The translations under genes were made by a program, and so were the position numbers. A stretch of 64,000 bases of DNA from contig NZ_JACVBX010000009.1 in NCBI RefSeq assembly GCF_014852585.1, positions 1 to 64,000 on the forward strand. Direction: 5' to 3'. The stretch comes from Pseudomonas sp. PDM18. Its GTDB lineage: Bacteria > Pseudomonadota > Gammaproteobacteria > Pseudomonadales > Pseudomonadaceae. Shown here one piece after another: positions 1 through 11,049 of this stretch. The notes under the pieces are model-generated. The model did not search any database and had not been told where the DNA came from. It worked only from the letters and a program-made list of their open reading frames with translations. Each line of letters starts with the position of its first letter. The first letter of the stretch is position 1.

Positions 1-135
1 GACAAGGGGCGGTGCCCGAAGGTCGCATTAGTGGCATGCATGCGCGTACTGATCGTGCGGATCAACGCGATGGTGAGAGACGGCACCAGTTGGAGGACAG
101 GTGCCGTGTGAAGACAGTTGCTCCTACAACGGGAC

Positions 136-663
136 TCAGGGCTTGGCCGCGTCCTTCTTCAACTGCAGCAGCTCCCGGGTGCTATGCCGCAGGTTCTCGG
201 CCAGGCTGCCCTGTTCATTGAAGCAGTCCTCGACCAGCCAGCCCCCGGCCGTGCGATGCAGCAACAGGCCAAGGTCGCGGTCCTCCCCCGTCAGGGCATC
301 CTTGAGCACCACCCGCGCCTTGATGCGTTCGTCGTCCACCGTGGTGAACGCCAGCGACCTCACCTTGATGTCGCCCCAGTCCTGGCAATCGCACAGCGGG
401 TCGCCACCCAGGTAACCCAGCTCACCATCGGCAGCGTCCTGATCGGCTTTCATCAACGCAATCAGCGAGGCGTCGTAGACGTCCTCCTCCTTCAGCGTCT
501 TGTTCGGCACGCCCGGACCATCCGGCGAGTAGCTGGCATACAACTGGCGCAGGAAGCGCTCCGCACTGGCGGTATCGGTCGCCGACGTCGAAGCCGCGAG
601 CGAGGTATCGAAGAGCGTCAGCAGGATCAGCGACAGGGCAAAGGCGGATCGCAGGAAGGCCAT
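136..663 (-). CDS. DUF3828-like secreted protein
   Basis: The 175-residue product has an N-terminal signal peptide (about residues 1-24, a hydrophobic run ending SLAA). A small globular domain of the DUF3828 type follows, with motifs such as QLYASY near its start and GWLVEDC near its end. It is probably exported to the periplasm; its function is unknown. I chose the ATG at 663 because GGAGA lies about 6 bases upstream; an upstream in-frame ATG lacks such a site. It is the last gene I can see in the leftward run from the sigma54 activator, 63 bases after the monooxygenase gene. That places it with the amine-dehydrogenase maturation genes, but nothing in the sequence proves a shared role. Confidence 0.6.
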   Translation of the reverse strand: MAFLRSAFALSLILLTLFDTSLAASTSATDTASAERFLRQLYASYSPDGPGVPNKTLKEEDVYDASLIALMKADQDAADGELGYLGGDPLCDCQDWGDIKVRSLAFTTVDDERIKARVVLKDALTGEDRDLGLLLHRTAGGWLVEDCFNEQGSLAENLRHSTRELLQLKKDAAKP

Positions 664-726
664 GGGATTCTCCATCGGGCAGCCGTGCATCATCGCCCAG
701 CGCAGCCTCGAAAATCCGTGATGTGG

Positions 727-2043
727 TTAAAGCTGCCGGCGGTAGCCCTGGGACAGCAGCCACCCCTGGAAGGCCCGGCGGCGCTCCGGCGGCAGGTCCG
801 CCAGCACCTGCGCCTCCGGCTCCGCGCGCAGCCGCCGCAGCCATGGCGCCAGCTCCAGGCCATCCAGATGCCAGATGCCCAGCGGCTGGTCGGCGCTGAC
901 CACGACTTCCGCTTCGTCGACGAACTCGCCATTCAGCACGGGGGCGCGCTCGATACGCAGGCTGGCGAAGTCGGCCGGCATGTGGCTCGGCTGCTGGTCC
1001 GGCCAGGCGCGGCGCGCTTGCCAGAACGGCTGAGCGGCCCATTGTGTTTCGCTGGCATAGAAGTCGCGGCCGACGCGGGCGAAGCGCAGGAACAGCTGCT
1101 CCACCCGTCGCTGATGGAAACGCCGGGCCAATTCCGCCCGCTCCGGCGCGCGCAGCAGCGTGTTGATCACCAGCGGCGCCTGCAAGGCCGAGGACAGCGA
1201 CTGGAAAATGCCATTGCCGGACAGCGGGTCCACCGCCATCGCCGCATCGCCCACGCGAATCCAGGTATCGCCACAGGCCTCCAGGCTGAGGATCGCCGTG
1301 CTGCTGCGGGCGTGCAGGTCCAGCTCCCGCTCCTCGGCGGCACCGAAGAACTCCCGCACCAGCTTCGACGCGCTGCGGCGCTCGCGGCAGTAGTCCAGCA
1401 ACTGCTCGCGAGGCGGCAGTTGGCTGCTCGCGACGTCCAGGGTGAGCTGCCAGTAGCAGCGCCCATCCTCCAGCCGCGCCATCCACGCCCAGCCATCGGC
1501 CAGGCTCTCCACCGCCGTTGCCAGCGGGCCAGGCTCGCCCTGCCAGCGGTTGAGCAGGCTGAGGGTTTCCGGGCCGCGCCGGGCTTTCATTCCCTTCTGG
1601 TTCAGCGGCGCCTGCCGACCTCGGGCCTCGACCAGAAATGCGCCCTGCACTTCCCGACCGTTTTCGAGTTTCACTCGCCAGCCGGGGCCGTCTTCCGCCA
1701 CGCCCAGCACCTGGGCTTCGATCAGTTCGACGCCGGCTTGCCTCAGGTCCTCGCGCAGCCCCGCATCGAAGCGCGGGCGGTCGAGAACGCATTCTATGTT
1801 TTGCGCGCTTTCCACACCATTCCACTGCACACGCCGTTGCGAAGGCGGCGCGGCGCATGTCAGCGCATGTTTCAGGCCGGCATTGCGCAGGCCTTCCAGT
1901 ACGCGCTGGGAGACGCCTTCGACGGCGGCGAAGCGGCGCCATTCGCTGATCACGATGACCGGATGACCCAGGCGGCGCAGGCCGAGGGCGACGGCGGCTC
2001 CGGCGGGGCCGGCGCCGAGGATCAGGATCGGGAGTTTATTCAT
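727..2043 (-). CDS. qhpG: FAD-dependent monooxygenase, QhpG-like (quinohemoprotein amine dehydrogenase maturation)
   Basis: The 438-residue protein has an N-terminal dinucleotide fold (LILGAGPAGAAVALG near residue 7) and a second FAD motif VGDAAMAVDPLSGNG near residue 265. This is the layout of tryptophan-halogenase/GoxB-like flavoproteins. In Paracoccus, QhpG is a flavoprotein of this size that hydroxylates a tryptophan of the amine dehydrogenase gamma subunit on the way to the cysteine tryptophylquinone cofactor. I assign QhpG because the two upstream genes match the other maturation factors: a small subtilisin and a single-chain ABC exporter. Taken alone it could be any halogenase-like FAD oxidoreductase. 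A repeat-filled gap of 187 bases separates it from the protease gene. Confidence 0.68.
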   Translation of the reverse strand: MNKLPILILGAGPAGAAVALGLRRLGHPVIVISEWRRFAAVEGVSQRVLEGLRNAGLKHALTCAAPPSQRRVQWNGVESAQNIECVLDRPRFDAGLREDLRQAGVELIEAQVLGVAEDGPGWRVKLENGREVQGAFLVEARGRQAPLNQKGMKARRGPETLSLLNRWQGEPGPLATAVESLADGWAWMARLEDGRCYWQLTLDVASSQLPPREQLLDYCRERRSASKLVREFFGAAEERELDLHARSSTAILSLEACGDTWIRVGDAAMAVDPLSGNGIFQSLSSALQAPLVINTLLRAPERAELARRFHQRRVEQLFLRFARVGRDFYASETQWAAQPFWQARRAWPDQQPSHMPADFASLRIERAPVLNGEFVDEAEVVVSADQPLGIWHLDGLELAPWLRRLRAEPEAQVLADLPPERRRAFQGWLLSQGYRRQL

Positions 2044-2052
2044 GCTCCGAAT

Positions 2053-2212
2053 ACCCTCTCCCTAACCCTCTCCCTGAAGGGAGAGGGGACTGTCCGGAGC
2101 GGTTGGGAAGATTGGCGTTCGGCTGAGCATTGCTGAGCAACAGGAAAACTGCGTACTTCCAGCAGCGCCGAACAGCTCCCTCTCCCTTCAGGGAGAGGGC
2201 TGGGGAGAGGGA
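2053..2212. repeat. Paired CCCTCTCCCT hairpin repeats
   Basis: Two copies of a palindromic repeat fill most of the gap between the monooxygenase and protease genes. In each, CCCTCTCCCT is followed after 2 bases by AGGGAGAGGG (2066-2087 and 2178-2199). The copies face each other, so a larger stem could also form. The same family recurs near 32.2 kb, 32.3 kb and 56.15 kb. Confidence 0.8.
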
Positions 2213-2230
2213 ACTGTGCTCGACCTCCAC

Positions 2231-2902
2231 TCACAAACTCACCTTCCGCTCGATCCCGCGAAAAGCCGCGCGCTCGCGCATCAACTCGACGAGCTGCACA
2301 TTGGACAGTTCCGGCCGCTCCGCGAGCAAAGCCGCCAGATGGCCGCTGAAGGCCGCGCATCCCAGGCTTGCGCCGGAGCGCCCGCCAACTTTCACCGCCG
2401 CGCCAAAATCCGCCTGCGGGCTATCCAGCCAGGACCACTCGCCTTCGCCGCATCGGGCATCGCCCGTCACCCGGATCACCCCCGGATAGCTCGCCGGAAA
2501 CACCGGTTCCCCCCGCGCCGGGCTGGACGCACAAACCAGCACGCCGGCTTCGATCAGATCCGTCACGGCCTCACGCAGGATCGGTCGATCCTGGCGCACG
2601 CCCAGACTCAGGTTGATCACCCGCACGCCCTGCTCGCCCAGCCAATGCAGCGCGGCGGCTATTTGCAGCGGGCTGGTCACGCCACGCTCATCGAAGACCT
2701 GGGCGACGAACAGGCGGGCATCGGGCGCCTGGGAAAGAATGGCTTCGCAGACGACGCTGCCGTGGCCCAGAGCATCCGCTAACGACTCGCCCTGGGCGTG
2801 GCCGTCGTCGGTGAGGAAGAAGCGCCGCGCACCGCTTACGCTCGCGGACTGCGACTCGGCAAAACCACTGTCGACCAGCCCAACCCGCAGCTCAGGCCTC
2901 AT
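2231..2902 (-). CDS. qhpE: Subtilisin-like serine protease, QhpE-like
   Basis: The 223-residue protein is a minimal S8-family peptidase. Aspartate lies in VGLVDSG near the start, histidine in ALGHGSVV, and the nucleophile serine in GASLGCAAFSGH near residue 190. There is no signal peptide or propeptide, so it probably acts in the cytoplasm. In the Paracoccus qhp system, QhpE is a small subtilisin-like protease that trims the crosslinked gamma subunit. I start it at the ATG at 2902, which overlaps the end of the ABC gene by 11 bases and suggests translational coupling; a longer frame begins at 2944. Family membership is clear; the substrate is inferred from context. Confidence 0.72.
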   Translation of the reverse strand: MRPELRVGLVDSGFAESQSASVSGARRFFLTDDGHAQGESLADALGHGSVVCEAILSQAPDARLFVAQVFDERGVTSPLQIAAALHWLGEQGVRVINLSLGVRQDRPILREAVTDLIEAGVLVCASSPARGEPVFPASYPGVIRVTGDARCGEGEWSWLDSPQADFGAAVKVGGRSGASLGCAAFSGHLAALLAERPELSNVQLVELMRERAAFRGIERKVSL

Positions 2903-4618
2903 GACGCTGCACCGGCTGAGCCTCGCGCACCCGCATCTGCCCATCCTGCAATTCCAGGTGCAGCTCGGCGGCGGCCAGGGTCGAGGTGCGGTGGCTGATC
3001 AGCAGGCGCGTGCGCCCGGCGAACAACTGGTCGATGGCCGCGATGACCTCGCGCTCGGTGCTCTCGTCCACCTGCGACGTAGCCTCGTCGAGCACCAGGA
3101 TCAGTGGGTCCTGCAACAGCGCGCGGGCGATGGCGATGCGTTGCTTCTGCCCGCCGGAAAGCTGCTGGCCGCGCTCGCCCAGCGGGCTGTCGAGGCCCTC
3201 GGGCAGACTGGCGATCAGGCTGCCGAGCTGCGCCGCGCGGGCGGCCTTCTCGATGGCCTCACGGCTCGACTCGGGCGCGCTATAGGCCAGGTTGTCGGCC
3301 AGGCTGCCACGGAACAGCACGATGTCCTGGCTGACCACCGCCACGCGCCGACGCAGGGCTTGCAGGTCAAGTTCGCGCAGGTCCACGCCGTCCAGCAGGA
3401 TGCGCCCCTGATCGGGGTCGTAGAAACGTTGCAGCAGGTCGATCAGCGTGCTCTTGCCAACGCCCGAAGGGCCGCTCAGCGCGACCTTGAGACCGGCGGG
3501 AATCACTGCCTGCACAGCTTGCAGAACCGGCTGCGCGCGGCCCGGCCAGGCGTAATGCAGGTTTTCCAGGCGCAGCTCGCCCACCGTCGGCATCGGCCTT
3601 GGCGCGGCAGGCGAAACGATGGTGGCGTCCTCACCGCGCAACTCCATCACCCGGCCAAGGCTGACGGTCATGCGCTGCAACGCGACGTACAGGCCGAGCA
3701 GGCTCTGCACCGGCCCGATGGCCATGCCCAGGTAGGTGGAAAAGGCGATCAGCGAACCCAGTTGCCAGGTGCCCTGCACCACCCAGTAGCCGCCTACCAG
3801 GAAGGCACAAGCGCGGGACAGCGACATCAGCGTGCCGGGCACCGCCTGGGTGAAGAACTCGGTGAGCTGCAGGCGCAGCAACTGGCCCAGATAGCCCTGC
3901 CCCAGCCCTTCCAGGCGCCCGGCTTCGCGGCTCTGCTGCCCAGCGGACTGGATGAACTTCATCGCCGGCAGCGTCTCGACGAAGAACGACGAAAGGTCCG
4001 CCGAACGCTCGCGCAAACCGCGCGCCTCGCGCTCCACCTTGCGCCGCATCCAGCGCAGCCAGAGGACGTCCAGCGGGATCAGCAGCGCCACCAGCAGCGA
4101 GAGTTTCCACGACAGGGTGAGCAACAGCACCAGCGCGCCGACCAGGCCGATCACGCTGGACACCGCAGAGAACAACGAGTCCACGGCGAAGCGCTGGATC
4201 TCGGCGACATCGCCATCGAGCCGGGACATCAGGTCGCCAATGCGACGGCGGCCGAAAAAGCTCGGCGACAGGGTCTGCAGGTGGCGGTACAGCGCGTCGC
4301 GCAGGGAAAACAGGATGCGCCCGGACAGGCGCGTGTGCAGGTAGCGGTTCAGTCCGGACAACGCCGTACCGACCAGGCCGACGACGATCATCGCGCCAGC
4401 CACCATCACCAGCACAGGGAAGTCCTTCGCCAGCAGGCCGTCGTCGATCAGCGTCTTGGTCAGCCACGGCTGCGCGAGCACCAGCAGCGAGGCGCAGAAC
4501 GACAACCCGAGGAGACCGGCAATGGCCGCCTTGTGCGGGCGCACGAAGCCGTACAACCAGCGCAGCGAGGCCTTGAGCGCCTGCGGATCGTCGCTCTCGA
4601 TCAGGCGGGTGAAGAACA

Positions 4619-4619
<1 letters not shown>
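2892..4619 (-). CDS. qhpF: ABC exporter, fused TM and ATPase domains, QhpF-like
   Basis: The 575-residue half-transporter has an N-terminal six-helix membrane domain (about residues 30-315) and a C-terminal ATPase domain. The ATPase has Walker A GPSGVGKST, signature LSGGQKQR and Walker B LILVLDEATSQVD. It would work as a homodimeric exporter in the inner membrane. In the qhp system the ABC protein QhpF is thought to export the crosslinked gamma subunit to the periplasm. Its ATG overlaps the stop of the upstream activator gene by one base (TGATG), and its own end overlaps the protease gene. The qhp role is inferred from the neighbours. Confidence 0.72.
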
Positions 4620-6517
<1,898 letters not shown>

Positions 6518-6703
6518 GCATCGCTCCGGTAGGTTCCGTGCCCCTTTTCAGGGATGTCGGGGCGCGGAACTCGCAGGCTGGTCAGGGCTGTGTACACCCG
6601 CAGATGGCGTCAGTAAAGGGGAAGCCCCAGGTAGGAAAGTCTAGTAGGGAGCAGCAGGCAATTCCCGCGCCACTCCCCCTTCCTACGCCGCCTTCGAGTT
6701 GTA

Positions 6704-6740
6704 TTGACACTGACTCAAGGCAGGTTTACGTTAACGTAAA
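6704..6740 (+). promoter_or_regulatory. liuR promoter with perfect 16-bp palindromic operator
   Basis: TTGACA at 6704-6709 is a consensus -35 box. The 16-bp perfect palindrome TTTACGTTAACGTAAA (6725-6740) lies where the -10 region is expected; TACGTT at 6727 is a weak -10 with a 17-bp spacer. MerR-family regulators bind such a site within their own promoter, so this is the likely LiuR operator controlling liuRABCDE. Confidence 0.72.
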
Positions 6741-6767
6741 GGTAAACGACCTAGCAAGAGCATTCCC

Positions 6768-7172
6768 ATGGCCACGACCTACACCATCTCCGAGCTTGCC
6801 CGCGAACTGGACGTCACCACCCGCGCCATCCGCTTCTACGAGGAGCAGGAAATGCTCAGCCCCGAGCGCCGCGGCCAGGAGCGCGTCTACAGCGCGAAGG
6901 ACCTGGTGGCACTGAAGCTGATCCTGCGCGGCAAGCGCATCGGCTTCTCGCTGGCCGAGTGCAAGGAGCTGATCGACCTCTACGACCCCAGCAGCGGCAA
7001 CACCAAGCAGCTGCAGACCTTCCTCGACAAGATCACCGCGCGCCGCGCACAGCTGGAACAGCAGTTGCTCGACATCGAGCAGATGAAACTGGAACTGGAC
7101 ACGGCCGAGGAGCGCTGCCTGGCGGCCATGGCCGAGACCGACAAACCCCGCAAGCAGCGCGTCCCGGTTTAA
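6768..7172 (+). CDS. liuR: MerR-family regulator of leucine/isovalerate catabolism
   Basis: The 134-residue protein has an N-terminal MerR winged helix (ISELARELDVTTRAIRFYEE, residues 4-23) and a dimerising coiled coil around residues 75-115. It lacks the cysteines of metal-sensing MerR proteins and ends in a basic tail. LiuR controls branched-chain amino acid catabolism genes in many proteobacteria. Its position ahead of liuABCDE and the palindrome in its promoter support the name. The start ATG at 6768 follows an AAGAG ribosome-binding site. Confidence 0.9.
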   Translation: MATTYTISELARELDVTTRAIRFYEEQEMLSPERRGQERVYSAKDLVALKLILRGKRIGFSLAECKELIDLYDPSSGNTKQLQTFLDKITARRAQLEQQLLDIEQMKLELDTAEERCLAAMAETDKPRKQRVPV

Positions 7173-7189
7173 GACAATCTCCTGGACCT

Positions 7190-7299
7190 CGCGAGCTAGA
7201 GCCAGGCAAGGCGAAAGGCACCGAGAACGCGGAGTTTACGCTTGTAAATGAGCAGTTCTCGGCGGCTTTCAACGCAGCATGGCCGACGCGCAGCAGGCC
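7190..7299. repeat. Structured intergenic element, copy 1 (double hairpin)
   Basis: An imperfect inverted repeat lies between liuR and liuA. Outer stem CCGAGAAC/GTTCTCGG is at 7221-7228 and 7255-7262; inner stem TTTAC-GCTT-GTAAA is at 7235-7248. Flanking blocks GGCAAGGCG and AACGCAGCA are shared with a second copy at 33400-33515, where both stems persist with different bases. I know no named family for it. Confidence 0.75.
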
Positions 7300-7340
7300 C
7301 ATTCACCCATCAGATTACAAATACAAGTACAGGTGATCCC

Positions 7341-8504
7341 ATGAGCTACCCCTCCCTCAACTTCGGCCTCGGCGAAACCATCGACATGCTGCGCGAGCAG
7401 GTGCAGGGCTTCGTCGCCAGCGAACTCGCCCCGCGCGCCGCGCAGATCGACGCCGACAACCTGTTCCCGATGGACATGTGGAAGAAGTTCGGTGACATGG
7501 GCCTGCTCGGCATCACCGTCGCTGAGGAGTACGGCGGCGCCAACATGGGTTACCTGGCCCACGTCATCGCCATCGAGGAGATCAGCCGTGGCTCGGCTTC
7601 GGTCGGCCTGTCCTACGGCGCGCACTCCAACCTGTGCGTCAACCAGATCAAGCGCAACGGCAACGCCGAGCAGAAGGCCAAGTACCTGCCCAAGCTGATC
7701 AGCGGCGAGCACATCGGCGCCCTGGCCATGAGCGAGCCCAACGCCGGCTCCGACGTGGTGTCGATGAAGCTGCGCGCCGAGAAGCGCGGCGACCGCTTCG
7801 TCCTCAATGGCAGCAAGACCTGGATCACCAACGGCCCGGACGCCAACACCTACGTGATCTACGCCAAGACCGAGCCGGAGAAAGGCGCCCACGGCATCAC
7901 CGCGTTCATCGTCGAGCGCGACTGGAAAGGCTTCAGCCGTGGCAGCAAGTTCGACAAGCTAGGCATGCGCGGCTCGAACACCTGCGAGCTGTTCTTCGAT
8001 GACGTGGAAGTGCCGGAAGAGAACGTACTGGGCGCGGTCAACGGCGGCGTGAAGGTGCTGATGAGCGGCCTGGACTACGAGCGCGTCGTCCTCGCCGGCG
8101 GCCCGATCGGCATCATGCAGGCCTGCATGGACGTGATCGTCCCCTACATCCACGACCGCAAGCAGTTCGGCCAGAGCATCGGCGAGTTCCAGCTGATCCA
8201 GGGCAAGGTCGCCGACATGTACACCCAGCTCAACGCCAGCCGCGCCTACCTGTACGCCGTGGCCCAGGCCTGCGACCGTGGCGAGACCACCCGCAAGGAC
8301 GCCGCCGGGGTCATCCTCTACACCGCCGAGCGCGCCACCCAGATGGCCCTGGACGCCATCCAGATCCTGGGCGGCAACGGCTACATCAACGAGTTCCCCA
8401 CCGGCCGCCTGCTGCGCGACGCCAAGCTCTACGAGATCGGCGCCGGCACCAGTGAAATCCGCCGCATGCTGATTGGCCGCGAGCTGTTCAACGAGACCCG
8501 TTAA
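7341..8504 (+). CDS. liuA: Isovaleryl-CoA dehydrogenase
   Basis: The 387-residue flavoprotein of the acyl-CoA dehydrogenase family oxidises isovaleryl-CoA to 3-methylcrotonyl-CoA, passing electrons to ETF. Family signatures are [14 protein letters not shown] and, near the end, [13 protein letters not shown]. The sequence [14 protein letters not shown] places the catalytic glutamate at residue 247, in the helix-G position characteristic of isovaleryl-CoA dehydrogenase rather than the usual C-terminal position. I chose the ATG at 7341 ([10 protein letters not shown]), which has AGGTGA just upstream; a longer frame starts at 7248 inside the repeat. It is the first enzyme gene of the liu operon. 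Confidence 0.95.
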   Translation: MSYPSLNFGLGETIDMLREQVQGFVASELAPRAAQIDADNLFPMDMWKKFGDMGLLGITVAEEYGGANMGYLAHVIAIEEISRGSASVGLSYGAHSNLCVNQIKRNGNAEQKAKYLPKLISGEHIGALAMSEPNAGSDVVSMKLRAEKRGDRFVLNGSKTWITNGPDANTYVIYAKTEPEKGAHGITAFIVERDWKGFSRGSKFDKLGMRGSNTCELFFDDVEVPEENVLGAVNGGVKVLMSGLDYERVVLAGGPIGIMQACMDVIVPYIHDRKQFGQSIGEFQLIQGKVADMYTQLNASRAYLYAVAQACDRGETTRKDAAGVILYTAERATQMALDAIQILGGNGYINEFPTGRLLRDAKLYEIGAGTSEIRRMLIGRELFNETR

Positions 8505-8521
8505 GCCTAACTCGCCGATTC

Positions 8522-8594
8522 GTAGGATGGGTGGAGCGAAGCGATACCCATCAGCTTGACCTGCGATGGGTATCGCAGGCTCCACCCATCCTAC
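8522..8594. repeat. GTAGGATGGGTGGAGC hairpin repeat
   Basis: A near-perfect inverted repeat of about 73 bases lies between liuA and liuB. Each arm holds GTAGGATGGGTGGAGC and GCGATACCCATC. Related copies lie at 27808-27888 and 60747-60829. It has no T-tract, so termination is not assured. Confidence 0.85.
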
Positions 8595-8618
8595 CTGCCC
8601 TTCGCACGTGGAGACGCC

Positions 8619-10226
8619 ATGACCATCCTCGGCACCCAACTCAACACCCGTTCCCCGGAATACGCCGCCAACGCCGCGACCATGCTGGAGAACGTCCAGG
8701 ACCTGCGCGCTGTCCTCGGCCGCGTCCATGAAGGCGGCGGCGCCGCCGCCCAGGCCAAGCACACCGCGCGCGGCAAGCTGCTGGTGCGCGAGCGCATCAA
8801 CCGCCTGCTCGACGCAGGTTCCCCCTTCCTCGAAGTCTCCGCCCTCGCCGCCCATGAGGTGTACGGCGAAGACGTCGCCGCCGCCGGCGTGGTCGCCGGC
8901 ATCGGCCGCGTGGAAGGCGTGGAATGCATGATCGTCGGCAACGACGCCACGGTGAAAGGCGGCAGCTACTACCCGTTGACCGTGAAGAAGCACCTGCGCG
9001 CCCAGACCATCGCCCAGCAGAACCGCCTGCCATGCATCTACCTGGTGGACTCGGGCGGCGCCAACCTGCCGCGCCAGGACGAGGTCTTCCCCGACCGCGA
9101 GCACTTCGGCCGGATCTTCTTCAACCAGGCCAACATGAGCGCCCAGGGCATCCCGCAGATCGCCGTGGTGATGGGCTCCTGCACTGCCGGCGGCGCCTAC
9201 GTGCCGGCCATGAGCGACGAGACCATCATGGTGCGCAACCAGGCCACCATCTTCCTAGCCGGCCCACCGCTGGTGAAGGCCGCCACCGGTGAGGTGGTGA
9301 GCGCCGAGGACCTGGGCGGCGCCGATGTGCATTGCAAGACCTCCGGCGTGGCCGACCACTACGCCGAGGACGACGAGCACGCACTGGCCATCGCCCGCCG
9401 CTGCATCGCCAACCTCAACTGGACCAAGCAGGGCCGGCTCAACACCCGCGCCCCGCGCGCCCCGCTGTATGCCAGCGACGAGCTGTACGGGGTGATCCCG
9501 GTGGACAGCAAGCAGCCCTTCGACGTGCGCGAGATCATCGCGCGCCTGGTCGACGGCAGCGAATTCGACGAGTTCAAGGCGCTGTTCGGCACCACCCTGG
9601 TGTGCGGCTTCGCCCACCTGCACGGCTACCCGGTGGCGATCCTCGCCAACAACGGCATCCTCTTCGCCGAGGCCGCGCAGAAAGGCGCGCACTTCATCGA
9701 ACTGGCCTGCCAGCGCGGCATTCCGCTGGTGTTCCTGCAGAACATCACCGGCTTCATGGTCGGCCAGAAGTACGAGGCCGGCGGCATCGCCAAGCACGGC
9801 GCCAAGCTGGTCACCGCCGTGGCCTGCGCCCAGGTGCCGAAGTTCACCGTGATCATCGGCGGCAGCTTCGGCGCCGGTAACTACGGCATGTGCGGCCGTG
9901 CCTACGACCCGCGCTTCCTGTGGATGTGGCCCAACGCGCGGATCGGCGTGATGGGCGGCGAGCAGGCCGCAGGCGTCTTGGCCCAGGTCAAGCGCGAGCA
10001 GGCCGAACGCGCCGGCAACGCGCTGTCCGCCGAGGAAGAGGCGAAGATCAAGGCACCGATCCTCGAACAGTACGAGCGCCAGGGGCATCCCTACTATTCC
10101 AGCGCGCGACTGTGGGACGACGGCGTGATCGACCCGGCGCAGACCCGCGACGTGCTCGGCCTCGCCCTCTCCGCCTCGCTCAACGCGCCTGTCGAAGCGA
10201 CCCGCTTCGGCGTCTTCCGCATGTAA
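8619..10226 (+). CDS. liuB: 3-methylcrotonyl-CoA carboxylase, beta (carboxyltransferase) subunit
   Basis: The 535-residue carboxyltransferase subunit transfers the carboxyl group from biotin on LiuD to 3-methylcrotonyl-CoA, giving 3-methylglutaconyl-CoA. It has the two-part crotonase-like carboxyltransferase fold. Markers include [35 protein letters not shown] and [18 protein letters not shown]; these separate it from propionyl-CoA carboxylase beta chains. The ATG at 8619 has a GGAG site upstream and defines [10 protein letters not shown]. liuC follows after 10 bases. Confidence 0.95.
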   Translation: MTILGTQLNTRSPEYAANAATMLENVQDLRAVLGRVHEGGGAAAQAKHTARGKLLVRERINRLLDAGSPFLEVSALAAHEVYGEDVAAAGVVAGIGRVEGVECMIVGNDATVKGGSYYPLTVKKHLRAQTIAQQNRLPCIYLVDSGGANLPRQDEVFPDREHFGRIFFNQANMSAQGIPQIAVVMGSCTAGGAYVPAMSDETIMVRNQATIFLAGPPLVKAATGEVVSAEDLGGADVHCKTSGVADHYAEDDEHALAIARRCIANLNWTKQGRLNTRAPRAPLYASDELYGVIPVDSKQPFDVREIIARLVDGSEFDEFKALFGTTLVCGFAHLHGYPVAILANNGILFAEAAQKGAHFIELACQRGIPLVFLQNITGFMVGQKYEAGGIAKHGAKLVTAVACAQVPKFTVIIGGSFGAGNYGMCGRAYDPRFLWMWPNARIGVMGGEQAAGVLAQVKREQAERAGNALSAEEEAKIKAPILEQYERQGHPYYSSARLWDDGVIDPAQTRDVLGLALSASLNAPVEATRFGVFRM

Positions 10227-10236
10227 GGCCGCTGCC

Positions 10237-11049
10237 ATGACCGACTCTCAGAACATCGCCTTTCAGAATATCGAGCTCGCTATCGACCCGCGCGGCGTCG
10301 CCCATCTCTGGCTGAACCGCCCGGAGAAGAACAACGCCTTCAACGCCCGGACCATCGCCGAGCTGATCCAGGCGCTGGCCGCCGTGGCCAGCGACGACCG
10401 CGTGCGCCTCGTCGTGCTGCGCGGCCGTGGCCGCCACTTCTGCGGCGGCGCCGACCTGTCGTGGATGCAGGAATCCGTGCAGCTGGACTACCAGGGCAAC
10501 CTGAATGATGCCCAGCAGCTCGCCGAACTGCTCTACAACCTGCACCAGTTGCAGAAGCCGACCCTGGCTGTGGTTCAGGGTGCCGCCTTCGGCGGCGGCG
10601 TGGGCCTGGTCGCCTGCTGCGACATGGCGCTGGCCGCCGAGGACGCGCAGTTCTGCCTGTCCGAGGTGCGCATCGGCCTGATCCCGGCCACCATCGGCCC
10701 CTTCGTCAGCAAGGCCATCGGCCAGCGCGCCGCCACCCGCTACGCCATGACCGCCGAGCGTTTCAGCGGCATCCGCGGTCGCGAGCTGGGCCTGGTGGAC
10801 GAAACCTACCCGGCAGCCGAACTGGATGACGAGGCCGAGGCCTGGATCGCCAACCTGCTGAACAACAGTCCGGCGGCCCTGGTGGCCTGCAAGGCACTGT
10901 TCCATGAAATCGGCGCCGGCGAACTCACTCCCGAACGCCGCCGCTACACCGAAGCCGCCATCGCCCGCATCCGCATCAGCCCCGAGGGGCAGGAAGGCCT
11001 GCGCGCCTTCCTGGAGAAACGCAAACCGGCCTGGCAGGAGCAAGTCTGA
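10237..11049 (+). CDS. liuC: Methylglutaconyl-CoA hydratase
   Basis: The 270-residue enoyl-CoA hydratase family protein hydrates 3-methylglutaconyl-CoA to HMG-CoA. Crotonase signatures seen are GRGRHFCGGADLSWMQES (oxyanion hole) and GAAFGGGVGLVACCD. The adjacent carboxylase and lyase genes fix the substrate. Its TGA overlaps the liuD ATG by one base (TGATG), indicating coupled translation. Confidence 0.92.
   Translation: MTDSQNIAFQNIELAIDPRGVAHLWLNRPEKNNAFNARTIAELIQALAAVASDDRVRLVVLRGRGRHFCGGADLSWMQESVQLDYQGNLNDAQQLAELLYNLHQLQKPTLAVVQGAAFGGGVGLVACCDMALAAEDAQFCLSEVRIGLIPATIGPFVSKAIGQRAATRYAMTAERFSGIRGRELGLVDETYPAAELDDEAEAWIANLLNNSPAALVACKALFHEIGAGELTPERRRYTEAAIARIRISPEGQEGLRAFLEKRKPAWQEQV

Noticed and set aside
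118-2136. Long open frame antisense to the monooxygenase gene
   Set aside because: GC-rich shadow frame of a well-supported gene; low-complexity Arg/Gln/Ala composition and no recognisable domain.
7235-7248. TTTAC-GCTT-GTAAA before liuA as a second LiuR operator
   Set aside because: It resembles the liuR palindrome, but the same stem occurs with different bases in the ben copy of the repeat, so structure rather than LiuR binding explains it better.
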